A stretch of DNA of 64,000 nucleotides from Phytohabitans sp037414955 (lineage in GTDB: Bacteria > Actinomycetota > Actinomycetes > Mycobacteriales > Micromonosporaceae). The DNA is taken from the NCBI GenBank assembly GCA_037414955.1, contig JBBEWH010000179.1, positions 25,723-89,722 on the forward strand, in the 5' to 3' direction. This document shows positions 1 to 8,167 of the stretch, one piece after another; the first letter of the stretch is position 1; every line of letters begins with the position of its first letter. The position numbers and the translations under genes are program-made. Under the pieces are notes generated by a model. It made no database searches, was not told where the DNA came from, and saw only the letters and a list, made by a program, of their open reading frames with translations.

Positions 1-674
1 ACCACCTTCTCAGCGCCGATGACCGGCCGCAGCGCGGCCTGCTTGACGCCGCCGCCGTCGCCCACCAGGACGACGTCAGGGGCGAGCACGTCGAGCAGAC
101 CCTGCAGGTCCCTGGTTTCGACCGCGCGCTGGAACGCTCCCAGAGCCGCCCGGGCCTCGCTCGGGGAGGCCACCTGGCGGCGGCGGCGGGCATCGACGTG
201 CTGGCGGGCACGGTGCGCGATCTGGTGGACCGCCGCAGGGCTTTTGCCGACGGCGGCCGCGATCTCGTCGTAGCTGACACCGAAGGCCTCACGCAGCACG
301 AAGACGGCGCGCTCGGTCGGCGACAGTGTCTCCAGGACGATCATGAGCCCCACCGACACACTCTCGGCGAGTTCGACGTCCTCGGCCACGTCCGGCGTGG
401 TGAGCAGCGGATCGGGAAGCCAGGGGCCGACGTAGGTCTCCTTGCGGTGTTTCATTGCGCGCAGCCGGTTGAGCGCCTGCCGGGTGGTGATCCGGACCAG
501 GTAGGCGCGCTGGTCGCGTACGTGCTCCGCGTCGACCTTGATCCACCGCAGCCAGGTTTCCTGGAGGACGTCTTCGGCGTCGGCCGCCGATCCGAGCATC
601 TCGTATGCCACGGTGAAGAGCAGGTTGCGGTGGGCGACGAAGGTGTCGGTCGCCGGATCAGTGGCGTGGCTCAT
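1..674 (-). CDS. ECF41 (SigJ-type) RNA polymerase sigma factor, C-terminus cut by window edge
   Basis: Reading the minus strand from the ATG at 674 gives a SigJ-like protein that runs off the window start with about 224 residues visible. Sigma-2 comes first (YEMLGSAADAEDVLQETWLRW), then the ECF41 linker motif WLPDP, then sigma-4 with an HTH (SYDEIAAAVGKSPAAVHQIA). A SnoaL-like C-terminal extension begins with the DGGGVK motif. A strong GAAGGAGAGGG Shine-Dalgarno precedes the ATG. It is very similar to the sigma factor at 7245 in this window and is probably a paralogue. In ECF41 factors the C-terminal extension acts as a built-in anti-sigma module; that is family knowledge. DoxX and an FAD oxidoreductase lie upstream on the same strand. 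Confidence 0.9.
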   Translation of the reverse strand, partial: MSHATDPATDTFVAHRNLLFTVAYEMLGSAADAEDVLQETWLRWIKVDAEHVRDQRAYLVRITTRQALNRLRAMKHRKETYVGPWLPDPLLTTPDVAEDVELAESVSVGLMIVLETLSPTERAVFVLREAFGVSYDEIAAAVGKSPAAVHQIAHRARQHVDARRRRQVASPSEARAALGAFQRAVETRDLQGLLDVLAPDVVLVGDGGGVKQAALRPVIGAEKV

Positions 675-947
675 ATCTCGACCCTCTCCTTCGCGAGCGA
701 CCCTGGTTGCCGAAGGCCTTCAATCGTGCATCCACTGCAAGGGCCTGATCCTGGCTGGGCTGGTCGTGCTGACGACGTTCTGGTTCTGGCAGGACCGGCG
801 ACGCCGCGCTCGTATCCTTGATCCAGGTCTGTCGGGTGCGTCTGGCCGGCGAGCAGCCGGTCAATCCGGCCGAAGCCACCGCCGGGGCGGACCGTGCGTC
901 GGATCACCCGCGCCCGCACGGCACCACCCGCCAGCGGCACATCGTCG

Positions 948-1334
948 TCAGCCGGTGAACGGCTCAAGGCTGAAGCGGCCCCACGCGATGAACGCCGCAA
1001 GCACGAGATAGATGAAGTTCAGCATTACCAACGTGAACTGACCAAGGCGGCCGTGAGTGATCATCGCGCCGACCATGAGCAGAACCCAGCAGACGGCAGT
1101 CACCGGCACCATGAATGGTGCGATGTCAAGCGCGCCGGGCAGGATCAGGCCAACCGCGGCCAGGAGTTCGAGGACCCCGATAGTCTTGACGAAGCCGACG
1201 CTGACGTGTCTGAGCCATTCCCCGCCGCTATGCGCAGCAGCCAACTTCTCCTTGGGTACGAATGTCTTGGTGATGCCGCTGAATAGGGACAGGGTTGCTA
1301 TCAGCCCGGCAGCAATCCAAAGAGCGACGTTCAC
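948..1334 (-). CDS. DoxX-like family membrane protein
   Basis: A 128-residue protein with four hydrophobic segments (about residues 3-20, 55-72, 75-92 and 97-115), the usual size and topology of DoxX-like proteins. The GTG start follows GAGGAGA. It lies between FAD oxidoreductase A and the first sigma factor, all on the minus strand. DoxX relatives often accompany redox and thiol-stress genes, and ECF41 sigma factors are commonly linked to small redox enzymes, so a role in a membrane redox response is inferred. Its substrate cannot be read from the sequence. Confidence 0.85.
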   Translation of the reverse strand: MNVALWIAAGLIATLSLFSGITKTFVPKEKLAAAHSGGEWLRHVSVGFVKTIGVLELLAAVGLILPGALDIAPFMVPVTAVCWVLLMVGAMITHGRLGQFTLVMLNFIYLVLAAFIAWGRFSLEPFTG

Positions 1335-1466
1335 GCGGTCTCCTCGCCTTGGTAGGTGAATCCGGTGTCCTGGAAACCGGCCAGCACGGCGGAGCTCCGA
1401 TGGGACACCCTCGATAGTCGGTAATCGTTCTAGCTGGGATCGCCGATGCGTGGCCAGGCTGTCTGT

Positions 1467-2651
1467 TCAGCGGCCGGCCCGCACCTCGCCGCGCTTGGCC
1501 CGCAGCAACTCCTGGCGCTTGTCATCCTTGACCCAGGTGAGCGAGCCGGGCTTGCGTGCCTCGTCCGCCAAATGCTTGACGGTGTGCTTGCGGACGAACT
1601 CCTTGAGCTTCGCGCCCGGGCCGCCGCCGATGTACAACCCGTTCGCGGTGTCGTCCTTGGAGGCGAACTGGAAGATACCGGCGCGACGCCCCAGGCTGAT
1701 GCACTGACCGAAGAACCCCAGGTTGATTGGCGCCGGCTGCTCACCCGCGATCCGGGCCAGCACCGTGTCGGCGGCGTGCGCGCCGATCCTCGTCGCGGCC
1801 TGGCAGCTCATCCGGAACGGCAGGTCCGACGGCGCCGCCGAATCCCCGGCCGCGACAATGCGCACGTCGTCCACGCACGTCAACGTCTCATCGGTAAGCA
1901 GGCGACCCAGCGCGTCGATGCTCAACCCACTGCGGCCGGCCAAGTCCGGCACCCCGAACCCGGCGGTCCAAATGGTCACCTGGCTCGGCAACTCGCGGCC
2001 GCCGCCGATCCGCACGGCATCGCGAGTCACCGCCGTCACTCTCGCGCCGGGGCCATCGAGCACCGTCACACCGAGCCTGGCCAGCCGCTTGGCAACCGAG
2101 CGCCGACCCCGCTCGTGCAGATACGGGCCGAGCACCCCGCCGCAGACCAGGGTCACGGTACGGCTCGCCTCCGCCAGCTCGGCGGCGGTCTCGATGCCGG
2201 TCGGACCGGCGCCGACCACCGTCACCGGGACCGTCGCGGGAGCGGCGGCGATGACCGGCCGCAGCCGCTGCGCCTCCTCCAGGCTGGCGATCGGGTAGGC
2301 GAACTCGGCCGCTCCGGGCACGCCCGGGTCGGCGCTGCCACTGCCCACCGCATAGATCAGGTAGTCGTAGCCGACCGTGCCGCCGGCTGCCAACGTCACA
2401 CTGCGCTCGGCCGCGTCGATCCGGGTCACCGTGTCGACCACCAGCCGGACACCCTCGGCCAGGACCTCTTGGTAGTCGACGATCGCGTCGTCGGACCCGC
2501 CCACCACTTGATGCAGGCGGATCCGCTCGACAAACGTCCGGCGCGGATTGATCAACGTCACGGCCACATCGTTGCGCCGCGTCAGGCGATTGGCCGCCAT
2601 GACACCGGCGTACCCACCGCCGATCACGACCACATCAATGTTCCCAGTCAT
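1467..2651 (-). CDS. NAD(P)/FAD-dependent oxidoreductase, NDH-2-like (copy A)
   Basis: A 394-residue two-dinucleotide-fold flavoprotein. The FAD-binding GGGYAGV motif is at about residues 9-15, the NAD(P)-binding VVGAGPTGIETAAEL near 155, and the second FAD contact AAGDSAAP near 280. It has the family's CQAAT segment and a Lys-rich C-terminus. I place the start at the ATG at 2651, preceded by GGAGGAG; a longer frame upstream to 2753 covers the promoter-like block and is not needed. It closely resembles the copy at 6044. Such enzymes oxidise NADH and pass electrons to quinones or other acceptors. The acceptor here is unknown. Confidence 0.9.
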   Translation of the reverse strand: MTGNIDVVVIGGGYAGVMAANRLTRRNDVAVTLINPRRTFVERIRLHQVVGGSDDAIVDYQEVLAEGVRLVVDTVTRIDAAERSVTLAAGGTVGYDYLIYAVGSGSADPGVPGAAEFAYPIASLEEAQRLRPVIAAAPATVPVTVVGAGPTGIETAAELAEASRTVTLVCGGVLGPYLHERGRRSVAKRLARLGVTVLDGPGARVTAVTRDAVRIGGGRELPSQVTIWTAGFGVPDLAGRSGLSIDALGRLLTDETLTCVDDVRIVAAGDSAAPSDLPFRMSCQAATRIGAHAADTVLARIAGEQPAPINLGFFGQCISLGRRAGIFQFASKDDTANGLYIGGGPGAKLKEFVRKHTVKHLADEARKPGSLTWVKDDKRQELLRAKRGEVRAGR

Positions 2652-2673
2652 CGCGGCTCCTCCATTTCCAGGG

Positions 2674-2721
2674 GTTCGGCCACAAGACACCGCGAGACCG
2701 AGCGTTCTGACAGCGTGTGAG
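2674..2721 (-). promoter_or_regulatory. Conserved ECF41-like promoter of oxidoreductase A
   Basis: On the minus strand CTCACACGCTGT is followed 17 nt later by CGGTGTCTTGTGGCCGAAC. The same two blocks with the same spacing precede oxidoreductase C at 5974-6021. Within it TGTCAGA (2706-2712), 16 nt, then TGTC (2686-2689) approximates the published ECF41 promoter pattern TGTCACA-N16-CGTC. Confidence 0.6.
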
Positions 2722-3062
2722 GCAGACCACTCCCACAGGCTCGGGCACGACACACGCAGTCCTCACGGTCGGCGCCGATGCTCAGGGAAATGCACGCCAC
2801 CGGCGGCGAACACACCCCCTTCAGGACAGGTCACTGCCAGCGTCCTCAACACCACCAACCACCCAGCCCCGGGCAACCAGACGGTCGAAGAACCAATCGG
2901 GGCCGCACAAGCCCGGTGGTGCGCGCCCAACGCCGGTTCCGACCGGACAAGGCTCCCGCGGCCAGCATCGCTCATGTGCTTTCAGCGATAGGTGGCGGAA
3001 GCGGGCAGGCTGGCCAGCGGCTTTACTGCTGTTCTCAGCGGCAGTTGGCGGAGGCTAGCAGC

Positions 3063-3173
3063 CGTAGTTGGCGGTTTCGTTTCGGCTGGCTGCTCGCCGC
3101 GGCGTCAGCGGCGCAGCTCACCGGCAGCCCGCCTCTCGACTCCGCCGGATAGGTGTGAGAACCGCCAACTACG
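3063..3173. repeat. Inverted repeat of 14 bp bounding an 83-bp segment
   Basis: CGTAGTTGGCGGTT at 3063-3076 is exactly inverted as AACCGCCAACTACG at 3160-3173. A third partial copy, GCCAACTACG, follows at 3238-3247. The 2.65-3.73 kb interval has no convincing intact gene. The repeat may be an operator array or the ends of a small decayed element. Confidence 0.5.
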
Positions 3174-3255
3174 AGTGCGATGCACAGCTCACTGATCACG
3201 GTCCGTAGGGGCAGTGCCATCTGTTGCTGAAAAGTGCCAACTACGACTGAAAGTC

Positions 3256-3408
3256 ACAGCGGACCCGCTGCCGCGGGTCACCGCCGCCGGACGCGTGGTC
3301 TTCCCGGGGCATGTCGGCTTCATCTACCAAGCCGGCGGGTTCATCCTCGCCGGCCGCAGCGAGCGGCGCACCCTGTGGCAGCTCCCGGACGGCGTGGTCC
3401 TCAACGGT
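3256..3408 (+). pseudogene. Coding-like fragment of unknown protein
   Basis: About 50 residues in one frame read smoothly (GRVVFPGHVGFIYQAGGF and TLWQLPDGVVLNG), then turn into Arg-rich non-coding-like sequence. No start codon or Shine-Dalgarno fits and no family is assigned. I treat it as a possible gene remnant in an otherwise gene-poor kilobase (2652-3731). Confidence 0.25.
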
Positions 3409-3641
3409 GTCACGATGCAGATTAGTTGCGCTGCGGGGCGCCAGAAAGGCGCCCATCCGCGCGGCCGATTTTCGGCCCGCCAGCTGCATGGTCGGTCGGG
3501 TCGCTGGACGACGGCGTCGGCACCGTTGGGTTCTGAACCGTTGGTCGTCCACCCGACAGCTCGCCGTGCCGTTCTTTAGCTCGGCCTGCATCTGCGCCGC
3601 CTCGGCGTCGCGAGCATCGTTGGGCGGCGCTCCCGTCGCTC

Positions 3642-3657
3642 TGTGATGCATGTCACA
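3642..3657. promoter_or_regulatory. CRP-like palindrome upstream of oxidoreductase B
   Basis: TGTGATGCATGTCACA is a perfect TGTGA-N6-TCACA dyad 75 bp before the ATG at 3732, matching the CRP/FNR-superfamily consensus. It also contains TGTCACA, the ECF41 -35 consensus, but no clear CGTC follows at 16 nt, so the CRP-type reading is preferred. Confidence 0.45.
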
Positions 3658-3731
3658 TGCTGCTCCTGTCAGCAATCGGTGGGCCGCCCCGCTCAACTCA
3701 CCGAGAGCAAGCGAGCCGACAGGAGCAACAC

Positions 3732-4931
3732 ATGAAGCACCGCATCGTCGTTCTGGGCGCCGGCTTTGCCGGGGCCTATGTGGCCGGAAACCTGGCCCGT
3801 CAGTTGTCGCCGGAGGACACGGAGATCACCGTGGTCAACGCTGAGCCGTTCTTCGTCGAGCGGATGCGGCTGCACCAGGTCGCGGCCGGCCGGGAGATCG
3901 AGGCTCTGAAGCTCGCCGACGCCTTCGCGGGCACGGCGATCCGGCTGTGCGTGGCTCGGGTCACCGCCGTCGACCCCGAGCGCCAGAGCGTCGCGGTGGC
4001 CGACGCCAACGGCGGCGGCGAGCTCGGCTACGACACGCTGGTCTACGCGCTGGGCAGCCGCGTCGACGATCGCGGCGTCCCCGGCGTGGCCGAGCATGCC
4101 TTCAACGTCGCCGGCCGGCCAGCGGCGCTGCGCCTGCGTGAGCGCCTGGACAGCCTGGGCGGGGGAGGAAGGGTGCTGGTCGTCGGCGACGGGTTGACCG
4201 GTATCGAGTGCGCCGCCGAGATCGCCGAGTCCCGGCCCGGCCTGTCGGTGGCGTTGGTCGCCCGTGGTGAGCTGGGCGCGCGGCTCTCCGCTGGGGCCCG
4301 CGGTCACCTGCGCCAGGCCTTCGACCGGCTGGGTGTCACCGTCGTGGAGCACACCAGCGTCGAAGCCGTCGAAGCGACGCGGGTGCTGGGCGCCGACGGT
4401 ACTGCGCTGGCGTCCGACGCAACCGTGTGGACGGCCGGGTTCGCGGTCAACCCCATTGCCGCCGCCAGCGGGCTGGAGGTCACCGAGAACGGTCAGATCG
4501 TCGTGGATCGCACCATGCGGTCGGTCTCGCACCCGAACGTGTACGCCATCGGCGACAGCGTCCACGCCATCGGCGACAACGGCCGGCCGCTGCCCATGTC
4601 CTGCGGTTCGGCCGGCTTCACCGGCCGGCAAGCCATGGAGGCGATCGTGGCGCGTCTGACTGGCCGCGAGGTCGCGAACACCAAGCTGGTCTACACGTAC
4701 AACTACATCACCCTCGGCCGGCGCGACGGGATGTTGCAGCTCGTCGACGATCAAGGGCGGGCAAAGCCGAAGCATCAGGGCGGCCGGACGGCTGCGCTGA
4801 TCAAGGAGGGCATCAACCGGATCGCGTTGTGGACCATCTCGCACCCGACCTTCGGCCTACCCAAGCGCAGGCACCGCCTGGCCGCCGTGCCGGATGGATT
4901 CCGCCGAGAAGGCCGTCGCGCAGCCGCCTAG
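3732..4931 (+). CDS. NAD(P)/FAD-dependent oxidoreductase, NDH-2-like (copy B)
   Basis: A 399-residue flavoprotein starting at the ATG at 3732 after AGGAG. It has GAGFAGAYVA (FAD) near residue 8, VVGDGLTGIECAAEI (NAD(P)) near 155 and AIGDSVHAIG (FAD) near 275. Copies A and C are closer to each other than to B. B differs by a longer basic tail (PKRRHRLA), which may bind the membrane. Its stop lies just before the GTG of the sigma factor at 4942, so the two are probably translated together. Expected reaction: NAD(P)H oxidation with an unknown acceptor. Confidence 0.9.
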   Translation: MKHRIVVLGAGFAGAYVAGNLARQLSPEDTEITVVNAEPFFVERMRLHQVAAGREIEALKLADAFAGTAIRLCVARVTAVDPERQSVAVADANGGGELGYDTLVYALGSRVDDRGVPGVAEHAFNVAGRPAALRLRERLDSLGGGGRVLVVGDGLTGIECAAEIAESRPGLSVALVARGELGARLSAGARGHLRQAFDRLGVTVVEHTSVEAVEATRVLGADGTALASDATVWTAGFAVNPIAAASGLEVTENGQIVVDRTMRSVSHPNVYAIGDSVHAIGDNGRPLPMSCGSAGFTGRQAMEAIVARLTGREVANTKLVYTYNYITLGRRDGMLQLVDDQGRAKPKHQGGRTAALIKEGINRIALWTISHPTFGLPKRRHRLAAVPDGFRREGRRAAA

Positions 4932-4941
4932 GTTGGTACCC

Positions 4942-5892
4942 GTGGACAGCACCACCACCGATCGCTTCGACACCAGCCGGTTCGAGGCCAGCCGGAAGCG
5001 GCTGGCCTCGCTGGCCTACCGGCTGCTGGGCTCCGCAGCCGACGCCGAAGACGCCGTGCAGGACGCGTTCCTGCACTGGCAGGCCGCCGACCGGCAGCAG
5101 ATCAAGGTGCCTGAGGCCTGGCTGACCAAGGTCGTCACCAACCTGTGCCTCGACCGGCTCCGCTCGGCACAATCCCGCCGCGAACGCACCGTCGCCTGGC
5201 TGCCGGAACCGCTGCTCGACGGCGACCCGATGCTCGGCCCGGCCGACAGTTTCGAGCAGCGCGAATCGGTCTCCCTGGCCGTGCTGACGCTCATGGAGCG
5301 CCTGTCACCCGTCGAGCGGGCCGTCTACGTTCTGCGCGAGGCGTTCTCCAACAGCCACGCCGAGATCGCCGACATCCTCGACATCACCGAGTCCGCAAGC
5401 CAGCAGCACCTGCACCGGGCCCGGCGCCGCGTCACCGCCGCGCGTCGCGGCGGCGGCGAAGTCGACCCGGCATCCGCCCGTAGGATCGTCGAGGAGTTCC
5501 TCGCCGCTGCCTCTTCGGGGCGCACCGAACGGCTGGTGGCGCTGCTCACCGACGACGCGATCGCGATCTCCGACGGCGCCGGCCTGACCGAGACGCTGCT
5601 GCGGTACGACACTGCGCAGCGCATCGCCGCCGTTGCACGGGCGGGCTTCAAACCCACGCCCGCGAAGCGGCGACTTGCCGGCGGTACGCCGGCCGTGCAC
5701 TACGCGTGGGTCAACGGCGCCCCCGCCGTCCTGTTCGTGCTAGTCGACCTGATCGTCGGCGCCGTGACGTTCGACATCGCCAACGGCAAGATCGCCACCG
5801 TGCGCGGCATCGCCGCTCCCACCCGCCTCACCCGCCTCACGGAAGCCTGGCGGGAGCACGAACCGGACAGGCCGCTCATCACCCAGTGGTGA
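4942..5892 (+). CDS. ECF41 (SigJ-type) RNA polymerase sigma factor
   Basis: A 316-residue sigma factor with sigma-2 (YRLLGSAADAEDAVQDAFLHW), the WLPEP linker typical of ECF41, a sigma-4 HTH (SHAEIADILDITESASQQHL) and a SnoaL-like C-terminal extension. I prefer the GTG at 4942 because ECF41 proteins usually begin just before the RFEASR segment; an in-frame ATG at 4894 would overlap the upstream gene. Unlike the third sigma factor it lacks the NPDKL-like motif at the end of the extension (it reads AAPTRL), so its self-regulation may differ. Confidence 0.9.
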   Translation: MDSTTTDRFDTSRFEASRKRLASLAYRLLGSAADAEDAVQDAFLHWQAADRQQIKVPEAWLTKVVTNLCLDRLRSAQSRRERTVAWLPEPLLDGDPMLGPADSFEQRESVSLAVLTLMERLSPVERAVYVLREAFSNSHAEIADILDITESASQQHLHRARRRVTAARRGGGEVDPASARRIVEEFLAAASSGRTERLVALLTDDAIAISDGAGLTETLLRYDTAQRIAAVARAGFKPTPAKRRLAGGTPAVHYAWVNGAPAVLFVLVDLIVGAVTFDIANGKIATVRGIAAPTRLTRLTEAWREHEPDRPLITQW

Positions 5893-5973
5893 CCCGACGC
5901 CGAGTCCGCCTGTGCAAACCCTTCGGCCGGCTGCTTGCTGAACGTTGGACGTGAGCCTCGGCGAGTGACCCGG

Positions 5974-6021
5974 CTCACGCGCTGTTATGCCAGTCCCTCG
6001 GGCGGTGTCTTGTGGCCGAAC
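5974..6021 (+). promoter_or_regulatory. Conserved ECF41-like promoter of oxidoreductase C
   Basis: CTCACGCGCTGT, 17 nt, then CGGTGTCTTGTGGCCGAAC, matching the block upstream of oxidoreductase A. The candidate core is TGTTATG (5983-5989), 16 nt, TGTC (6006-6009). The conservation of both blocks and their exact spacing argues for a shared promoter. Confidence 0.6.
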
Positions 6022-6043
6022 ACCGAGGTACGAGGGAGACATC

Positions 6044-7216
6044 ATGACGGAGAACATCAGGGTGGTCGTGGTCGGCGGCGGATACGCCGGTGTCATGGCG
6101 GCCAACCGCCTCACCCAGCGCGACGACGTGACCGTGACCCTGATCAACCCGCGGCCGAACTTCGTTCACCGCATCCGCCTGCACCAGCTCGTCGGCGGGA
6201 CCGGCGACGCGGTCGTCGGCTACCGCGACATCCTGGCCGACCGCGTCGCGCTGGTGGTCGATACCGCCAGCCGGATCGACACGGCCGAGCGCACCGTTGC
6301 GTTGGCGAACGGCGGCACGGTGGGCTACGACTACCTGATCTACGCGGTGGGCAGCGGCAGCGCCGACCCGAGTGTGCCCGGGGCCGCCGAGTACGCCCAC
6401 AGCATGGCCAGCCTGGAGCAGGCGCAGCGGCTGCGGTCGGTGCTCGACGCGACCCCCGCGACGGACGTGGTGACGGTTGTCGGAGCCGGCGCGACCGGCA
6501 TCGAGGTCGCCGCCGAGCTGGCCGCCGAGGGCCGCACCGTGACGCTCGTGTGCGGCAAAGTGCTCCACCCGTATCTGCACCCCCGGATTCGCCGCAAGTT
6601 CGCCAAGCGGCTGGCCAAGCTGAGGGTGAGCATCATCGACGGTCCCGATGCGAGGGTCACCGGAGTGAGCCGTGACGCCGTCCGGCTGGCTGACGGCCGC
6701 GAGCTGCCCAGCACGGTGACCATCTGGACGGCCGGGTTCAGCGTCCCCAAACTGGCCGCCCGCAGCGGGCTCACGACCGACGCGGCCGGACGCCTGCTGA
6801 CCGACGAGACGCTCACCAGCATCGACGACGACCACATCGTCGCCGCCGGGGACTCGGCCGCGCCGTCGAACCTGCCGCTGCGGATGAGCTGTCAGGCCGC
6901 CAATCCACTCGGTGCACATGCGGCCGACACGGTGCTCGCCCGGATCGCGGGCGGACAACCCACGACCATCGCCATCGGCTTCTTCGGCCAGTGCGTCAGC
7001 CTGGGCCACGGCGCCGCCACCGTCCAACTCGCCTCGAAGAACGATATCGCCAAGGGTTTCGCGGTCGGCGGCTTCCTCGGCGCGAAGATCAAGCGCGACA
7101 GTTTCCCGGGCCTGATCGAGCACCTGGCGCACGAGGCGCACCAGCCCGGCTCCTTCACCTGGAAGTTCCGCGACGACACCCGCCGCCAGCGGCTCCAGAC
7201 GCTCGCCGCCCGCTGA
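6044..7216 (+). CDS. NAD(P)/FAD-dependent oxidoreductase, NDH-2-like (copy C)
   Basis: A 390-residue paralogue of copy A. It has GGGYAGVMAANRL near residue 10, VVGAGATGIEVAAEL near 150 and AAGDSAAPSNLPLRMSCQAA near 275. The ATG at 6044 follows GAGGGAG. The sigma factor at 7245 begins 28 bp downstream, repeating the oxidoreductase-then-sigma order of genes B and 4942. The duplication of enzyme, promoter and sigma partner suggests the unit was copied as a block. Confidence 0.9.
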   Translation: MTENIRVVVVGGGYAGVMAANRLTQRDDVTVTLINPRPNFVHRIRLHQLVGGTGDAVVGYRDILADRVALVVDTASRIDTAERTVALANGGTVGYDYLIYAVGSGSADPSVPGAAEYAHSMASLEQAQRLRSVLDATPATDVVTVVGAGATGIEVAAELAAEGRTVTLVCGKVLHPYLHPRIRRKFAKRLAKLRVSIIDGPDARVTGVSRDAVRLADGRELPSTVTIWTAGFSVPKLAARSGLTTDAAGRLLTDETLTSIDDDHIVAAGDSAAPSNLPLRMSCQAANPLGAHAADTVLARIAGGQPTTIAIGFFGQCVSLGHGAATVQLASKNDIAKGFAVGGFLGAKIKRDSFPGLIEHLAHEAHQPGSFTWKFRDDTRRQRLQTLAAR

Positions 7217-7244
7217 CCCGACCATCGAAATGGAAGGTCTCGCA

Positions 7245-8141
7245 GTGGACACACCGCCCGCCGACCCCGCCACCGAAACCTTCGTGGCCCACCGGAACCT
7301 GCTGTTCACCGTCGCCTACGAAATGCTCGGTTCGGCGGCCGACGCCGAAGACGTCCTCCAGGAAACCTGGCTGCGCTGGGTCAAAGTCGACCTGGCGCGG
7401 GTCGGCGACCAGCGCGCCTACCTGGTGCGGATCACCACCCGGCAGGCGCTCAACCGGCTACGTACCATGCAGCGCCGAAGGGAGGCGTACGTCGGCTCCT
7501 GGCTGCCGGAGCCGCTGCTCACCGCACCGGACGTGGCCGACGACGTCGAACTCGCCGAGAGCATGTCGATGGCGCTGATGCTCGTCCTGGAAACGCTGGC
7601 GCCGACCGAACGCGCCGTGTTCGTCCTCCATGAAGTCTTCGATGTCAGCTACGACGAGATCGCGGCCGCCCTCGACAAGACACCTGCGGCGATCCGCCAG
7701 ATCGCCTACCGGGCCCGCCAGCACGTCCACGCCCGCCGCCCACGCCAAGTGGTCCCGGCGAGCCTGACCCGGGCGGCGCTGGACTCGCTGCGGCACGCGA
7801 TCGAAACCGGGGACCTGCAACGACTACTCCACGTGCTCGCCCCAGACGTGGTCCTGGTGGCCGACGGCGGCGGCATCAAACAGGCCGCGCTGCGGCCCGT
7901 CATCGGCGCCGACAAGGTAGCCCGCATGTTCGTCGGCGGCCTCGCCAAAGTGGACAGCATCCTCACCGCCGAGCCGACCGTGGTCAACGGCAACCCATCA
8001 CTGGTACTGCGCCTGGACGGCCAACTCGACGGCGTCCTCGCCGTCCGCGTCGAAGACGCCCGCATCACCGGCCTCTACTACGTCCGCAACCCGGAGAAGC
8101 TCACCCGCGTCGAGTCCGCAACCCCGCTCACCGTGCGATGA
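7245..8141 (+). CDS. ECF41 (SigJ-type) RNA polymerase sigma factor
   Basis: A 298-residue ECF41 factor. Sigma-2 (YEMLGSAADAEDVLQETWLRW), the WLPEP linker, the sigma-4 HTH (SYDEIAAALDKTPAAIRQIA), DGGGIK and a C-terminal NPEKL (the family's NPDKL) are all present, so the extension is complete. GTG at 7245 is preferred because GGAAGG sits 7 nt upstream; an ATG at 7230 is the alternative. It is nearly the same as the truncated factor at 1-674. The membrane protein at 8168 starts 26 bp after its stop and is probably in the same operon. Confidence 0.9.
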   Translation: MDTPPADPATETFVAHRNLLFTVAYEMLGSAADAEDVLQETWLRWVKVDLARVGDQRAYLVRITTRQALNRLRTMQRRREAYVGSWLPEPLLTAPDVADDVELAESMSMALMLVLETLAPTERAVFVLHEVFDVSYDEIAAALDKTPAAIRQIAYRARQHVHARRPRQVVPASLTRAALDSLRHAIETGDLQRLLHVLAPDVVLVADGGGIKQAALRPVIGADKVARMFVGGLAKVDSILTAEPTVVNGNPSLVLRLDGQLDGVLAVRVEDARITGLYYVRNPEKLTRVESATPLTVR

Positions 8142-8167
8142 ACACCGTCCTATCTGGAGGAGCCGAC

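Noticed and set aside
3642..3677. ECF41 promoter for oxidoreductase B based on TGTCACA
   Set aside because: The -35 match is exact but no CGTC-like -10 lies 16-17 nt away; the CRP-type reading is better supported.
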